From assembly GCF_020524355.2 (NCBI RefSeq), contig NZ_CP129019.1, positions 4,586,001 to 4,650,000 on the forward strand: 64,000 nucleotides of DNA, in the 5' to 3' direction. The notes under the pieces are model-generated. The model saw only the letters and a list, made by a program, of their open reading frames with translations. It had not been told where the DNA came from and did no database searches. Shown here one piece after another: positions 54,576 through 62,018 of this stretch; within the stretch, counting starts at the first letter, position 1; each line of letters starts with the position of its first letter. A program made the translations under genes and the position numbers. Source of the DNA: Mesobacillus subterraneus (GTDB lineage: Bacteria > Bacillota > Bacilli > Bacillales > Cytobacillaceae).

Positions 54576-54950
54576 TTCGGTCACAAGAGAGAGAAATATG
54601 TGCCCGAAAAGTAAGGAGAGAGCGAGCTTCGGTCACAAGAAAGAGAAATATGTGCCTGAAAAGTGAGGAGAGAGCGAGTTTCGGTCACAAGAGAGATAAA
54701 TATGTGCCCGAAAAGTAAGGAGAGAGCGAGTTTCGGTCACAAGAGAGATAAATATGTGCCCGAAAAGTAAGGAGAGAGCGAGTTTCGGTCACAAGAGAGA
54801 GAAATATGTGCCTGAAAAGTAAGGAGAGAGCGAGTTTCGGTCACAAGAGAGAGAAATATGTGCCCGAAAAGTGAGGAGAGAGCGAGTTTCGGTCACAAGA
54901 GAGATAAATATGTGCCATTTCGGTCACAAGAGGAACGAATATATGCCCTT
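54576..54950. repeat. 52 bp tandem repeat, about seven copies, with inverted cores
   Basis: TTCGGTCAC recurs at 54576, 54628, 54680, 54732, 54784, 54836 and 54888, each step exactly 52 bp; a last partial copy at 54919 is 31 bp on. Within each unit GTGCCCGAA (for example 54600-54608) is the near reverse complement of TTCGGTCAC, so cores alternate in orientation at 24 and 28 bp. Copies are 95 percent alike by eye, differing mainly at c/t and a/g positions. It fills the 660 bp gap between nuoN and ywzB. Confidence 0.92.
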
Positions 54951-55068
54951 GAAAAAAACAGGATTAATTATCCTTCTAAGTAGTGAAACTTTCCGAAGTC
55001 AGATGCGTCTAAATAACAGGTAATCATCAAGTTTATGTTAAGATAGACATGATAAGGGGGGACAAATT

Positions 55069-55305
55069 ATGATCACAGGTTTTGGCGGCTTCGCGCTGAC
55101 CAGCATCCTAACGCATCTTGTTTTTATCGCCATTTCATGGTGGGCTCTTCAAGCACTCCAATTTGATAAGCTGCTTCGGGCTAACCATGTTCTTCAAGCC
55201 CGTGTCTTATATATTCTTGCATCCATCGCACTGGGATCCACAGTAAGTAATTTCTTCCTTGATTACCTCCAATGGTCACAGCAGCTTCCGATGATTTTTC
55301 AGTAA
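55069..55305 (+). CDS. ywzB: DUF1146 family membrane protein YwzB
   Basis: Small conserved membrane protein of unknown function, 78 residues, found next to ywmB-murAA in bacilli. Two hydrophobic segments (about residues 8-30 and 45-68) flank a short charged loop (QFDKLLRANHVLQARV), which is the family signature region. ATG 55069 follows aagggggg. It stands alone after the 52 bp tandem repeat. About 270 bp with no recognisable gene separate it from ywmB. Confidence 0.88.
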   Translation: MITGFGGFALTSILTHLVFIAISWWALQALQFDKLLRANHVLQARVLYILASIALGSTVSNFFLDYLQWSQQLPMIFQ

Positions 55306-55578
55306 AGAACTTTTAGCTCATCTTCTGTTCGTTTAAAAAAATGTTCGTTCTAAACAAATTGGTAAAAAATTAGGTCTTCATACATGTTTCCAAAACGGTA
55401 AATGTTGAGTATTATTGTCTTTGTGCTTGTTTTTTTGCGTAGGCATGTTTGTTTTTTCACAAACAATGAACACCCGGCAAAGTTGGTACATAGAATGATG
55501 TCAAAAAGTGACGAGAATTCCCAAGTATGCGATTTGCTCTCCTGGTAAGAATGGTATTAAGGGGAGAGTGACAAACAT

Positions 55579-56298
55579 ATGAAGAAGATACCATATATTT
55601 TATCAATTTTTGGCATTATTGGTTTTATTGTGCTTCAAGCTGGGAATAAGACGACTGTAGCTGACGCTGATCATGAAATAAAAACTCTGGCCTCGGTTTT
55701 GCAGGACGAAAATATTTTAATCACTGGTTGGTCTGTTTATGCAAGGGAAACACTGGACGAAAAAAATGTCGATACATTGGTGAAGGACTTGATGACCCAG
55801 TTTCCAAATTGGACATGGGAAAGCAGCGATAGTGAAGTTATCGCTGTGTCAGAGTCTCAAGAGCTGCAAGAAAAAATTAAAATTGTTTCTACCGACACAA
55901 AGGGCTCGGTACATACGTATGTGATGTATGAGGTCAGAGGTCAATATTGGAATAAAAATACAGAAACCTTTTTAAACAAAAATTTACCAGGCAGAATATT
56001 TGACATTTTTCGAGGAAATGCCACAACTTTCTCTTGTATTGAAGGCGATATCAGTGATAAGATAAAATCGGCTTTACCTGTTTATAAAACTAAATTGCTA
56101 AAGGCTTTTCAAGCCGAGGAAGTCGAAGGATTGGAAGAGGACTTATTTATTTCCACATCCGCCGTTTCACCTTTGTTCGACAACTCTTTAAGCAATGACC
56201 ATGAGATGAATATGCAGCTTGGATTACGGAAAACTGATCGATTGGGCGCAAAGACTACCCTCGTAGTTGGCACACCCATCATAACGATTGAATATTAA
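55579..56298 (+). CDS. ywmB: YwmB family protein
   Basis: Predicted secreted or membrane-anchored protein of 239 residues; the family is named for a TATA-box-binding-like fold and has no known activity. An N-terminal hydrophobic segment (IPYILSIFGIIGFIVLQAG) acts as signal or anchor. The rest includes the conserved end LGLRKTDRLGAKTTLVVGTPIITIEY (as DRLGAKTTLVVGTPIIT). It lies 32 bp before murAA, as in B. subtilis, and is visibly richer in A and T than its neighbours. It is often linked to sporulation because it is kept in spore-formers (inference). Confidence 0.9.
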   Translation: MKKIPYILSIFGIIGFIVLQAGNKTTVADADHEIKTLASVLQDENILITGWSVYARETLDEKNVDTLVKDLMTQFPNWTWESSDSEVIAVSESQELQEKIKIVSTDTKGSVHTYVMYEVRGQYWNKNTETFLNKNLPGRIFDIFRGNATTFSCIEGDISDKIKSALPVYKTKLLKAFQAEEVEGLEEDLFISTSAVSPLFDNSLSNDHEMNMQLGLRKTDRLGAKTTLVVGTPIITIEY

Positions 56299-56330
56299 TA
56301 TAGAGAAATTGGACGCGGAGGGGAATACAC

Positions 56331-57638
56331 TTGGAAAAAATCATCGTCCGCGGCGGACAAAGGCTAAGCGGTTCTGTAAAGGTTGAAGGAGCTAAGAATG
56401 CCGTCTTGCCTGTTATCGCTGCAACATTATTAGCAAGTGACGGAAAAAGCGTAATTCGTGATGTGCCAACTCTCTCCGATGTATATACCATCAACGAAGT
56501 ATTACGTTCTTTAAACGCCGTAGTGGAGTTTGAAAATAACACGATTACAGTAGATGCATCCAGAGAGTTAAAAATAGAAGCACCTTTTGAATATGTTCGT
56601 AAAATGCGTGCTTCTGTATTAGTAATGGGATCCCTGCTTGCCAGGAATGGCCGTGCTCGCGTAGCATTGCCAGGCGGCTGCGCAATCGGTTCCCGTCCTA
56701 TCGACCAGCACCTTAAAGGCTTTGAAGCAATGGGTGCTACAGTCAAGGTAGGTAACGGTTTTATCGAAGCCGAAGCAGTCGATGGTCTGCATGGAGCTAA
56801 AATATACCTTGATTTCCCTAGCGTTGGTGCTACGGAAAACATTATGATGGCAGCTGTCCTTGCAAAAGGCACAACAGTCATTGAAAACGTCGCAAAAGAA
56901 CCAGAAATTGTCGACCTTGCAAACTTCCTGAACAAAATGGGAGCAAAGGTAAAAGGCGCTGGCACTGGCACAATCAAGATTGAAGGTGTGGAAGTACTGT
57001 TCGGTGCTGATCACAACATCATTCCTGACCGAATTGAAGCAGGAACCTTCATGGTTGCGTCTGCCATCACTGGCGGAAACGTCCTTGTAAAAGGCGCTGT
57101 ACCGGAACATCTTTCTTCATTGGTTGCCAAGATGGAAGAGATGGGTGTTACCATCATTGAAGAAGAAGACGGTCTTCGTGTCATCGGACCTGAAAAATTG
57201 AAAGCAGTCGACATCAAGACGATGCCGCACCCTGGTTTCCCGACAGATATGCAGTCCCAGATGATGGCATTGCTATTGCGTGCCCAGGGAACAAGCATGA
57301 TCACTGAAACTGTTTTCGAAAACCGCTTCATGCACGTGGAAGAATTCCGCCGCATGAACGCAAACATCAAAATCGATGGCCGCTCTGTCATCATGAACGG
57401 ACCATCTAACCTTCAGGGAGCAGAAGTGGCAGCAACTGACCTGCGTGCCGCAGCATCATTGATCCTGACTGGCCTTGTAGCAGATGGAATGACTCGCGTA
57501 ACAGAGCTTTATCACCTGGACCGCGGCTATGTGGACTTCCATCAGAAGCTTGCAGCACTTGGTGCAGACATCGAACGCGTCAGCGAAGTAGAAGAACAGG
57601 CAGTAACTGATAAATTAGTCTCAGACATGAACGCATAA
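56331..57638 (+). CDS. murAA: UDP-N-acetylglucosamine 1-carboxyvinyltransferase, MurAA paralogue
   Basis: Main MurA enzyme for the first committed step of peptidoglycan synthesis. The 435 residues have catalytic Cys117 in [16 protein letters not shown] and keep the PEP-binding Arg122 that the murAB copy at 11.7 kb lacks. TTG 56331 is 10 bases after ggagggg; the frame shows no other good start. The [10 protein letters not shown] and [10 protein letters not shown] stretches near the C terminus are intact. It probably forms an operon with ywmB and ends at a hairpin terminator. Confidence 0.97.
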   Translation: MEKIIVRGGQRLSGSVKVEGAKNAVLPVIAATLLASDGKSVIRDVPTLSDVYTINEVLRSLNAVVEFENNTITVDASRELKIEAPFEYVRKMRASVLVMGSLLARNGRARVALPGGCAIGSRPIDQHLKGFEAMGATVKVGNGFIEAEAVDGLHGAKIYLDFPSVGATENIMMAAVLAKGTTVIENVAKEPEIVDLANFLNKMGAKVKGAGTGTIKIEGVEVLFGADHNIIPDRIEAGTFMVASAITGGNVLVKGAVPEHLSSLVAKMEEMGVTIIEEEDGLRVIGPEKLKAVDIKTMPHPGFPTDMQSQMMALLLRAQGTSMITETVFENRFMHVEEFRRMNANIKIDGRSVIMNGPSNLQGAEVAATDLRAAASLILTGLVADGMTRVTELYHLDRGYVDFHQKLAALGADIERVSEVEEQAVTDKLVSDMNA

Positions 57639-57651
57639 ATATTACTACTCA

Positions 57652-57705
57652 ATGAACCGGAGAATTGTGCTTTAACGTATAGTTCTGCGGTTCTTTGATT
57701 TTATG
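57652..57705 (+). terminator. terminator after murAA
   Basis: Stem gaaccggagaa / ttctgcggttc (one mismatch) with a loop of about 20 bases, followed by tttgatttt. Confidence 0.65.
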
Positions 57706-57804
57706 TGGGCGAATTGAGCCCGAAAATTTAGTCCAATTTCGTGAATTAGTTTTGCCCGACTTATTATGAGACTTTCGACAGAACTATATGCATTTTCGAT
57801 TTAT

Positions 57805-57834
57805 GTCATAAAAGCATGTCCGCCTCCATATGAA
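57805..57834 (+). promoter_or_regulatory. candidate sigma-E promoter for spoIID
   Basis: GTCATAAA (57805-57812), 14 bp spacer, CATATGAA (57827-57834). The -35 fits the sigma-E pattern GKCATATT at six of eight positions; the -10 fits CATACAMT at five of eight. spoIID is sigma-E dependent in B. subtilis. Confidence 0.45.
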
Positions 57835-57884
57835 TGGAATGAGACGGTTTCGACCGGATTAATTTCATAATGGAGGCTTTTTCT

Positions 57885-58913
57885 ATGTTAAAATTCAAAC
57901 CAATCATCGTACTAGCTGCAATTCTATTCGCCGTCACACTCCTAATCCCATCCTTGCTTGTCCTCCCTTTTATGGAAGAAAAGGCAGGCGGAAAACTTGG
58001 GGAAGAGCTGCAAAGTGAGGCAAAAGATGCTGCCGCTGTCCCGACTGCAGACTCGGCTGTTGAGGTAGCTGTTTACAGGACAGCATTGTCCAAGACAGAG
58101 AAGCTTCCGCTTGATGAATACCTGATCGGTGTCGTTGCTGCTGAGATGCCTGCTGAGTTCGAGCTAGAGGCATTGAAGGCTCAGGCGCTGTCAGCAAGAA
58201 CATATTATGTAAAACAAATGCTGAGCCCAAATAAAGTAGGCGTACCCGAAGGCGCCCAGTTGAATGATACAGAAATCCACCAGGTATTTAAAAATAAAGA
58301 TGAATTGAAAAAGCAATGGGGCGTCGACTACAAATGGAAGATCAAGAAAATCGCCGAGGCTGTGAAGGCCACTGATGGCCAGGTTCTCACATTTGACGGT
58401 GCGCCGATCGATGCCACCTTCTTCTCAACATCGAATGGCTTTACTGAGAACTCAGAGGAATACTGGGCAAATTCATTGCCGTATTTGCGAAGTGTGGAAA
58501 GTCCGTGGGATTTAGATTCTCCGAAGTTCCGCAGTCAGTCGGTGATGACGGTCGCTGAGGTGGAATCAAAACTCGGCGTCAAGCTCCCGGACTCACCAGA
58601 GATTGGCAAAGTCATCTCCAGAACATCAGGCAACCGCGTCGCGAAAATTGATATCGGCGGCAAGGTACTCACAGGAAAGCAAGTCCGTGAAAAGCTGGGA
58701 CTCCGCTCAAGCGACTTCAGCTGGGAACTAAAAGGCAGCAACGTCGTCATCACCACCGAAGGCTTCGGCCACGGCGTCGGCATGAGCCAATACGGAGCTA
58801 ACGGCATGGCCACCGAAGGCAAGAACTATCAGGACATCGTCAAACACTACTACAAAGGCGTCGAGATCAGTGAAGCAGAGAGCATGCTGACAAAGGTGAC
58901 GGCGAAGAAATAA
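57885..58913 (+). CDS. spoIID: stage II sporulation protein D
   Basis: Mother-cell lytic transglycosylase of the SpoIID-SpoIIM-SpoIIP engulfment machine. The 342 residues have an N-terminal membrane anchor (IIVLAAILFAVTLLIPSLLVL, seen as VLAAILFAVTLLIPSLL) and the SpoIID domain: LDEYLIGVVAAEMPAEFELE (catalytic Glu in VVAAEMPA), ALSARTYYVKQM, FFSTSNGFTENSEEYW and GHGVGMSQYGANGMA. ATG 57885 is 9 bases after ggagg; ATG 57870 overlaps it. A sigma-E type promoter precedes it. The order murAA-spoIID-spoIIQ is conserved but here interrupted by a minus-strand pair. Confidence 0.96.
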   Translation: MLKFKPIIVLAAILFAVTLLIPSLLVLPFMEEKAGGKLGEELQSEAKDAAAVPTADSAVEVAVYRTALSKTEKLPLDEYLIGVVAAEMPAEFELEALKAQALSARTYYVKQMLSPNKVGVPEGAQLNDTEIHQVFKNKDELKKQWGVDYKWKIKKIAEAVKATDGQVLTFDGAPIDATFFSTSNGFTENSEEYWANSLPYLRSVESPWDLDSPKFRSQSVMTVAEVESKLGVKLPDSPEIGKVISRTSGNRVAKIDIGGKVLTGKQVREKLGLRSSDFSWELKGSNVVITTEGFGHGVGMSQYGANGMATEGKNYQDIVKHYYKGVEISEAESMLTKVTAKK

Positions 58914-58949
58914 TAGCAGGCTGCTTTTGCAAAAACGAATAATGACGTG

Positions 58950-58979
58950 GCCAGGGCGAAGAGCAGCCCTGGCTTTTTA
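58950..58979 (+). terminator. terminator after spoIID
   Basis: Perfect stem gccagggc / gccctggc with loop gaagagca and five T. Confidence 0.9.
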
Positions 58980-59043
58980 GCGCGATTGAGTTATGCTTGG
59001 GTAACTTTTATCTTTTTGCGGGATTCAGTATGGTATATGTCGA

Positions 59044-60072
59044 TTATTTTTTCCCGGAATTGAAGAATGCTTCGATGTCAGGGGGCATGTGGTAGATGCG
59101 GCCTTTTTTGGTGCCTGTGTGTGGGAGGTTCATAAAAGATAACATCCGATTTGCAGTCTTTATCGAAGGAATGTTTGCAAAGTGTCTAAATTCTTGATTT
59201 GTCATGGTAGGCTTAAAGAGAAGAAAGTGGTCTAATATTGCTCCATGATGAGCAGTTCTAGATGAATGTCCACAATGTGGGCAAACCCAATGCCACTTCA
59301 TGCGTGTCATCCCAAAAGTCGAACAAGCAGGACACTGAACCCCTTTATGAAAATCAAAGCTTGTAAGGGAGTAATACATTAATAAATCCGGACGCTGTGG
59401 AGTATGCTTTTTTAAAAGAAGATTTGAGAATTTTTTTAGGTCTTTTTCAGAAAGAAACTCTTCGGAATGGTTGGAGTCAATCTGGTTTATTCGATTTAAC
59501 AATACATCTCCTTTCACTACAATATTATTTAACGACCGATCATTGGTTCGAATAACTGTGGAAGAGTTACTGATAACCACAAGGTGGTAAACGGGAGGTA
59601 ATCTAAACTTATGCTCATTTATCCATCTTTTTAGATGCCGGGATTGCATTTTAACCTGTAGAACGGGACTATCATACGCTTTTTCTTTGTCTTCTTTGGT
59701 TTGGATCATTTGATTAGAATCTTTATCGAAGAAGAGTATACCTGAATGATTTTTCGTTTCAATCAGTAGGATGTATCGAAGAGTTAATATGAGGGTGTCC
59801 ATTTGAAAGTGCCAAGGGCCATCAGCAAGCCGCAAATCGCGGAATATATAGTAGCCTTTTTCAGGCAAAAAGCTTAAACGGTAGTCAGTTTGCAATTCCC
59901 CTTTGTAACCAGAACGCCAACCTTTATAATCTTGCTCGATTTGTAAGAGTTTTGGATGATTGTCATGGATTCTATTGAAGATAGCCTCATACATACGGAG
60001 ACGAATAGGATATCCTCTTTCTTTTTTTATCAAAATATCACTCCTTAAGTTGCTTTTTAGGACAAATTCCAT
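59044..60072 (-). CDS. NERD-domain protein with C-terminal zinc ribbon
   Basis: A 342-residue protein with an N-terminal nuclease-related (NERD) domain: YKGELQTDYRLSFLP, FQMDTLILT and ILLIETKNHSG supply the Glu, Asp and ExK catalytic pattern of the PD-(D/E)xK fold. The C-terminal part has a zinc ribbon (CPACSTFG ... CPHCGHSS) and a helical region that could bind DNA. Such proteins are suspected nucleases; the target is unknown. The gene is AT-rich compared with the core genes and lies on the opposite strand between spoIID and spoIIQ, where B. subtilis has no such gene, so recent acquisition is likely. ATG 60072 has only a weak binding site (ggag, 60055 region). Confidence 0.85.
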   Translation of the reverse strand: MEFVLKSNLRSDILIKKERGYPIRLRMYEAIFNRIHDNHPKLLQIEQDYKGWRSGYKGELQTDYRLSFLPEKGYYIFRDLRLADGPWHFQMDTLILTLRYILLIETKNHSGILFFDKDSNQMIQTKEDKEKAYDSPVLQVKMQSRHLKRWINEHKFRLPPVYHLVVISNSSTVIRTNDRSLNNIVVKGDVLLNRINQIDSNHSEEFLSEKDLKKFSNLLLKKHTPQRPDLLMYYSLTSFDFHKGVQCPACSTFGMTRMKWHWVCPHCGHSSRTAHHGAILDHFLLFKPTMTNQEFRHFANIPSIKTANRMLSFMNLPHTGTKKGRIYHMPPDIEAFFNSGKK

Positions 60073-60136
60073 TATTCAGCATGAAAACCTGCCTAGTTCC
60101 GTATCTATAATTGTACATTATGTGAATTGTAGGTTT

Positions 60137-60232
60137 TAATCCCTGTTGCGACTTGGATAATCCCCCTTGATGGCGGTTTAATCCCCGTTGTATCAGTTAT
60201 AATCCCCGTTAAGGATGAAATAATCCCCGTTG
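60137..60232. repeat. 21 bp-period intergenic array, core TAATCCCCGTTG
   Basis: Five cores at 60137, 60158, 60179, 60200 and 60221, every step exactly 21 bp: taatccctgttg, taatcccccttg, taatccccgttg, taatccccgtta, taatccccgttg. The spacers share little. It lies between the terminator of the minus-strand VanZ-like gene and the start of the NERD gene, i.e. again beyond a terminator. Confidence 0.88.
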
Positions 60233-60252
60233 ACTACAAAAAACGATAATCT

Positions 60253-60285
60253 AAGAAAAAGCCAGCCTTAATAACAAGGCCAGCC
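60253..60285 (-). terminator. terminator after the VanZ-like gene
   Basis: On the minus strand gctggcctt-gttatt-aaggctggc (two G-T pairs) followed by ttttt. Confidence 0.75.
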
Positions 60286-60330
60286 CCTTAAAAACCGTAA
60301 TTGTTTTTTACCTGAGATTTAGCGAGTCCT

Positions 60331-60765
60331 CTATACCCGAACTCTCTCCTCAATCTCGCGTAAAACCCTCCCCAACCGCTCAAACTTTCCGCTGAAGCTG
60401 GCATGGTGGATGAAGTGTGACGCCGCTAAAACCCCAATTACGTCTTTTATAAAATCAATCAAGGTCGCGGATCGGTACGGGACGAAGCTTTGATGGACCT
60501 CGTCTAGCAGTCCGTAAAGGATCGCCGCGCCCATGAAGGCAAAGCTCATCACTGGTGTGAAGCGCCCGGTCGTTAACGCAGCCAAAACGAACAGCACGTA
60601 CAGGATTCCGAACTCAACGAGGTGGAGCGATTCTTTTATAAAACGGTCCAGCCCTTGATTCGGCAGCTCAACCAAGGCGTCTGCAGGATTGCTGGACATG
60701 ATCCAGATTGCTGCCATATAGAGCAGCGGAAGAATACGTAAAAACCATACTAATACCTTTTTCAT
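60331..60765 (-). CDS. VanZ-like family membrane protein
   Basis: Small integral membrane protein of 144 residues with four predicted helices. The family motif is clear: ILYGLLDEVHQSFVPYRSATLIDFIKDVIG (seen as LLDEVHQSFVPYRSATL and DFIKDVIGV). VanZ from the Tn1546 cluster gives low-level teicoplanin resistance, but chromosomal relatives in bacilli have no proven role and should not be read as a resistance gene. ATG 60765 on the minus strand follows gaggtt. It is divergent to spoIIQ, with about 200 bp between them. Confidence 0.88.
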   Translation of the reverse strand: MKKVLVWFLRILPLLYMAAIWIMSSNPADALVELPNQGLDRFIKESLHLVEFGILYVLFVLAALTTGRFTPVMSFAFMGAAILYGLLDEVHQSFVPYRSATLIDFIKDVIGVLAASHFIHHASFSGKFERLGRVLREIEERVRV

Positions 60766-60926
60766 GTAATAACCTCACTTTATAGTAATAACCCGAACAG
60801 GGCGAAGTGTGAATTCAACCCCGGGAAAAACTGCATCTAAAATCCCTCAAACACACAAAAAAACCTTTTTGCATAAAATTCTTACCTTTGTCGAAAAATA
60901 AGCAGTAAAAAATTTTTCAACTCTAT

Positions 60927-60956
60927 GTATATATTTTTTCGCTTCTGTTCAAACTG
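60927..60956 (+). promoter_or_regulatory. candidate sigma-F promoter for spoIIQ
   Basis: GTATA (60927-60931) matches GYATA exactly; after 15 bp GTTCAAACTG (60947-60956) matches GGNNANANTR at nine of ten positions. spoIIQ is sigma-F dependent in B. subtilis. Confidence 0.7.
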
Positions 60957-60974
60957 ATTGCTGAGGTGATGAAA

Positions 60975-61892
60975 ATGAGAGAGGAAGAAAAAAGATCTTC
61001 TCAAGACAAAAGCAAGAACAGCTTTTTCAAGAAGCGGTGGGTGTATCCAACAGTTTATATTGCTAGTGCCGCAATCATTTTAACTGGTGTCCTATGGTAT
61101 CAAAACAGCGGAACCGATCAGCTGGATCAGTCGGAATACAAAGCGACTGACATGCCTGGTAAAAAGATGAATGACCAGCCAGCAGTTGAAGTGAACCGCG
61201 CGATGGAGAACTTTGTAATGCCAGTGGTCAATGAAGATGATGCAGTCGTCCAAATGGGATTCTATGACAATGACGGCGACGCGGCTGAGCAAGAAGCAGC
61301 TCTAGTGTTCTATGATAATACGTACCATCCGAACACTGGACTGGACATTGCTACAAAGGATGGCAAGGAATTTGATGTAATCGCGTCACTAAGCGGTACT
61401 GTCACAAATGTCATGGAAGATGCAGTGCTTGGAAACGTCATTGAAATCGAGCATGACAAAGGTATTGTAACACAATATCAGTCAGTGAAAGACTATCAAG
61501 TGAAGGTTGGCGACCAGGTTGAGCAAGGACAAGTCATTGCGAAATCAGGAACAAGCCTGATCAATGAGAAGGCTGGCAACCACGTACACTTTGAGATCCG
61601 CAAGGACAATGTACCAGTCAATCCGCATGAGTTCTTCAACAAGCCTCTAAGCGCATTGCGGGATGCAAATGTGACAGAAGAGAAAGCTTCTTCTGATGCA
61701 GATGCAGGCAAGTCTGAAGATGGTGCTGAAGAAGACGTTGAAGGAAGCTCACAGGAAGATGCTGAAGGTACAACTCCAGCAGAAGACAAGCCTGCTGAAG
61801 GCGGCTCTGATAAAAAAGACGAAGATAAAGATGCAGGAGAAGATAAAGACAAAGACTCTTCAACTGACTCTGATACTTCAACCAACTCTTAA
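60975..61892 (+). CDS. spoIIQ: stage II sporulation protein Q
   Basis: Forespore membrane protein that pairs with mother-cell SpoIIIAH to hold the engulfing membranes together and build the feeding channel. The 305 residues have one N-terminal membrane helix (TVYIASAAIILTGVLWY), a LytM/M23 domain (residues about 110-215) and a long acidic, low-complexity tail. The M23 metal motif HxxxD is degenerate: NTGLD at residues 120-124 puts Asn where the zinc-binding His should be, while HVHFEI (203-208) is kept, so hydrolysis is unlikely. ATG 60975 is 6 bases after gaggtg. A sigma-F promoter precedes it. Confidence 0.95.
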   Translation: MREEEKRSSQDKSKNSFFKKRWVYPTVYIASAAIILTGVLWYQNSGTDQLDQSEYKATDMPGKKMNDQPAVEVNRAMENFVMPVVNEDDAVVQMGFYDNDGDAAEQEAALVFYDNTYHPNTGLDIATKDGKEFDVIASLSGTVTNVMEDAVLGNVIEIEHDKGIVTQYQSVKDYQVKVGDQVEQGQVIAKSGTSLINEKAGNHVHFEIRKDNVPVNPHEFFNKPLSALRDANVTEEKASSDADAGKSEDGAEEDVEGSSQEDAEGTTPAEDKPAEGGSDKKDEDKDAGEDKDKDSSTDSDTSTNS

Positions 61893-61907
61893 TAAAAAAT
61901 AAAATTT

Positions 61908-61942
61908 TGGAACCTGCCTAGCTATAAAGGCGGGTTTTTTTA
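61908..61942 (+). terminator. terminator after spoIIQ
   Basis: Stem aacctgcct / aggcgggtt (one G-T pair) with loop agctataa and seven T. Confidence 0.85.
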
Positions 61943-62018
61943 TTGGATTAATAGGAAATACTCCAAACTTATCTAATTGTCAATTCTATGGTAAAATCAG
62001 ACAAGAGGAGGGATACAT

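Noticed and set aside
57700..57775. Another short-period array (gcccga cores) after murAA
   Set aside because: Cores at 57718 and 57754 are 36 bp apart and no third copy keeps the spacing, so it does not meet the 20-21 bp rule.
60331..60765. Glycopeptide resistance gene
   Set aside because: Only the VanZ-like fold is present, with no vanHAX or vanRS nearby; chromosomal VanZ-like genes are common in bacilli.
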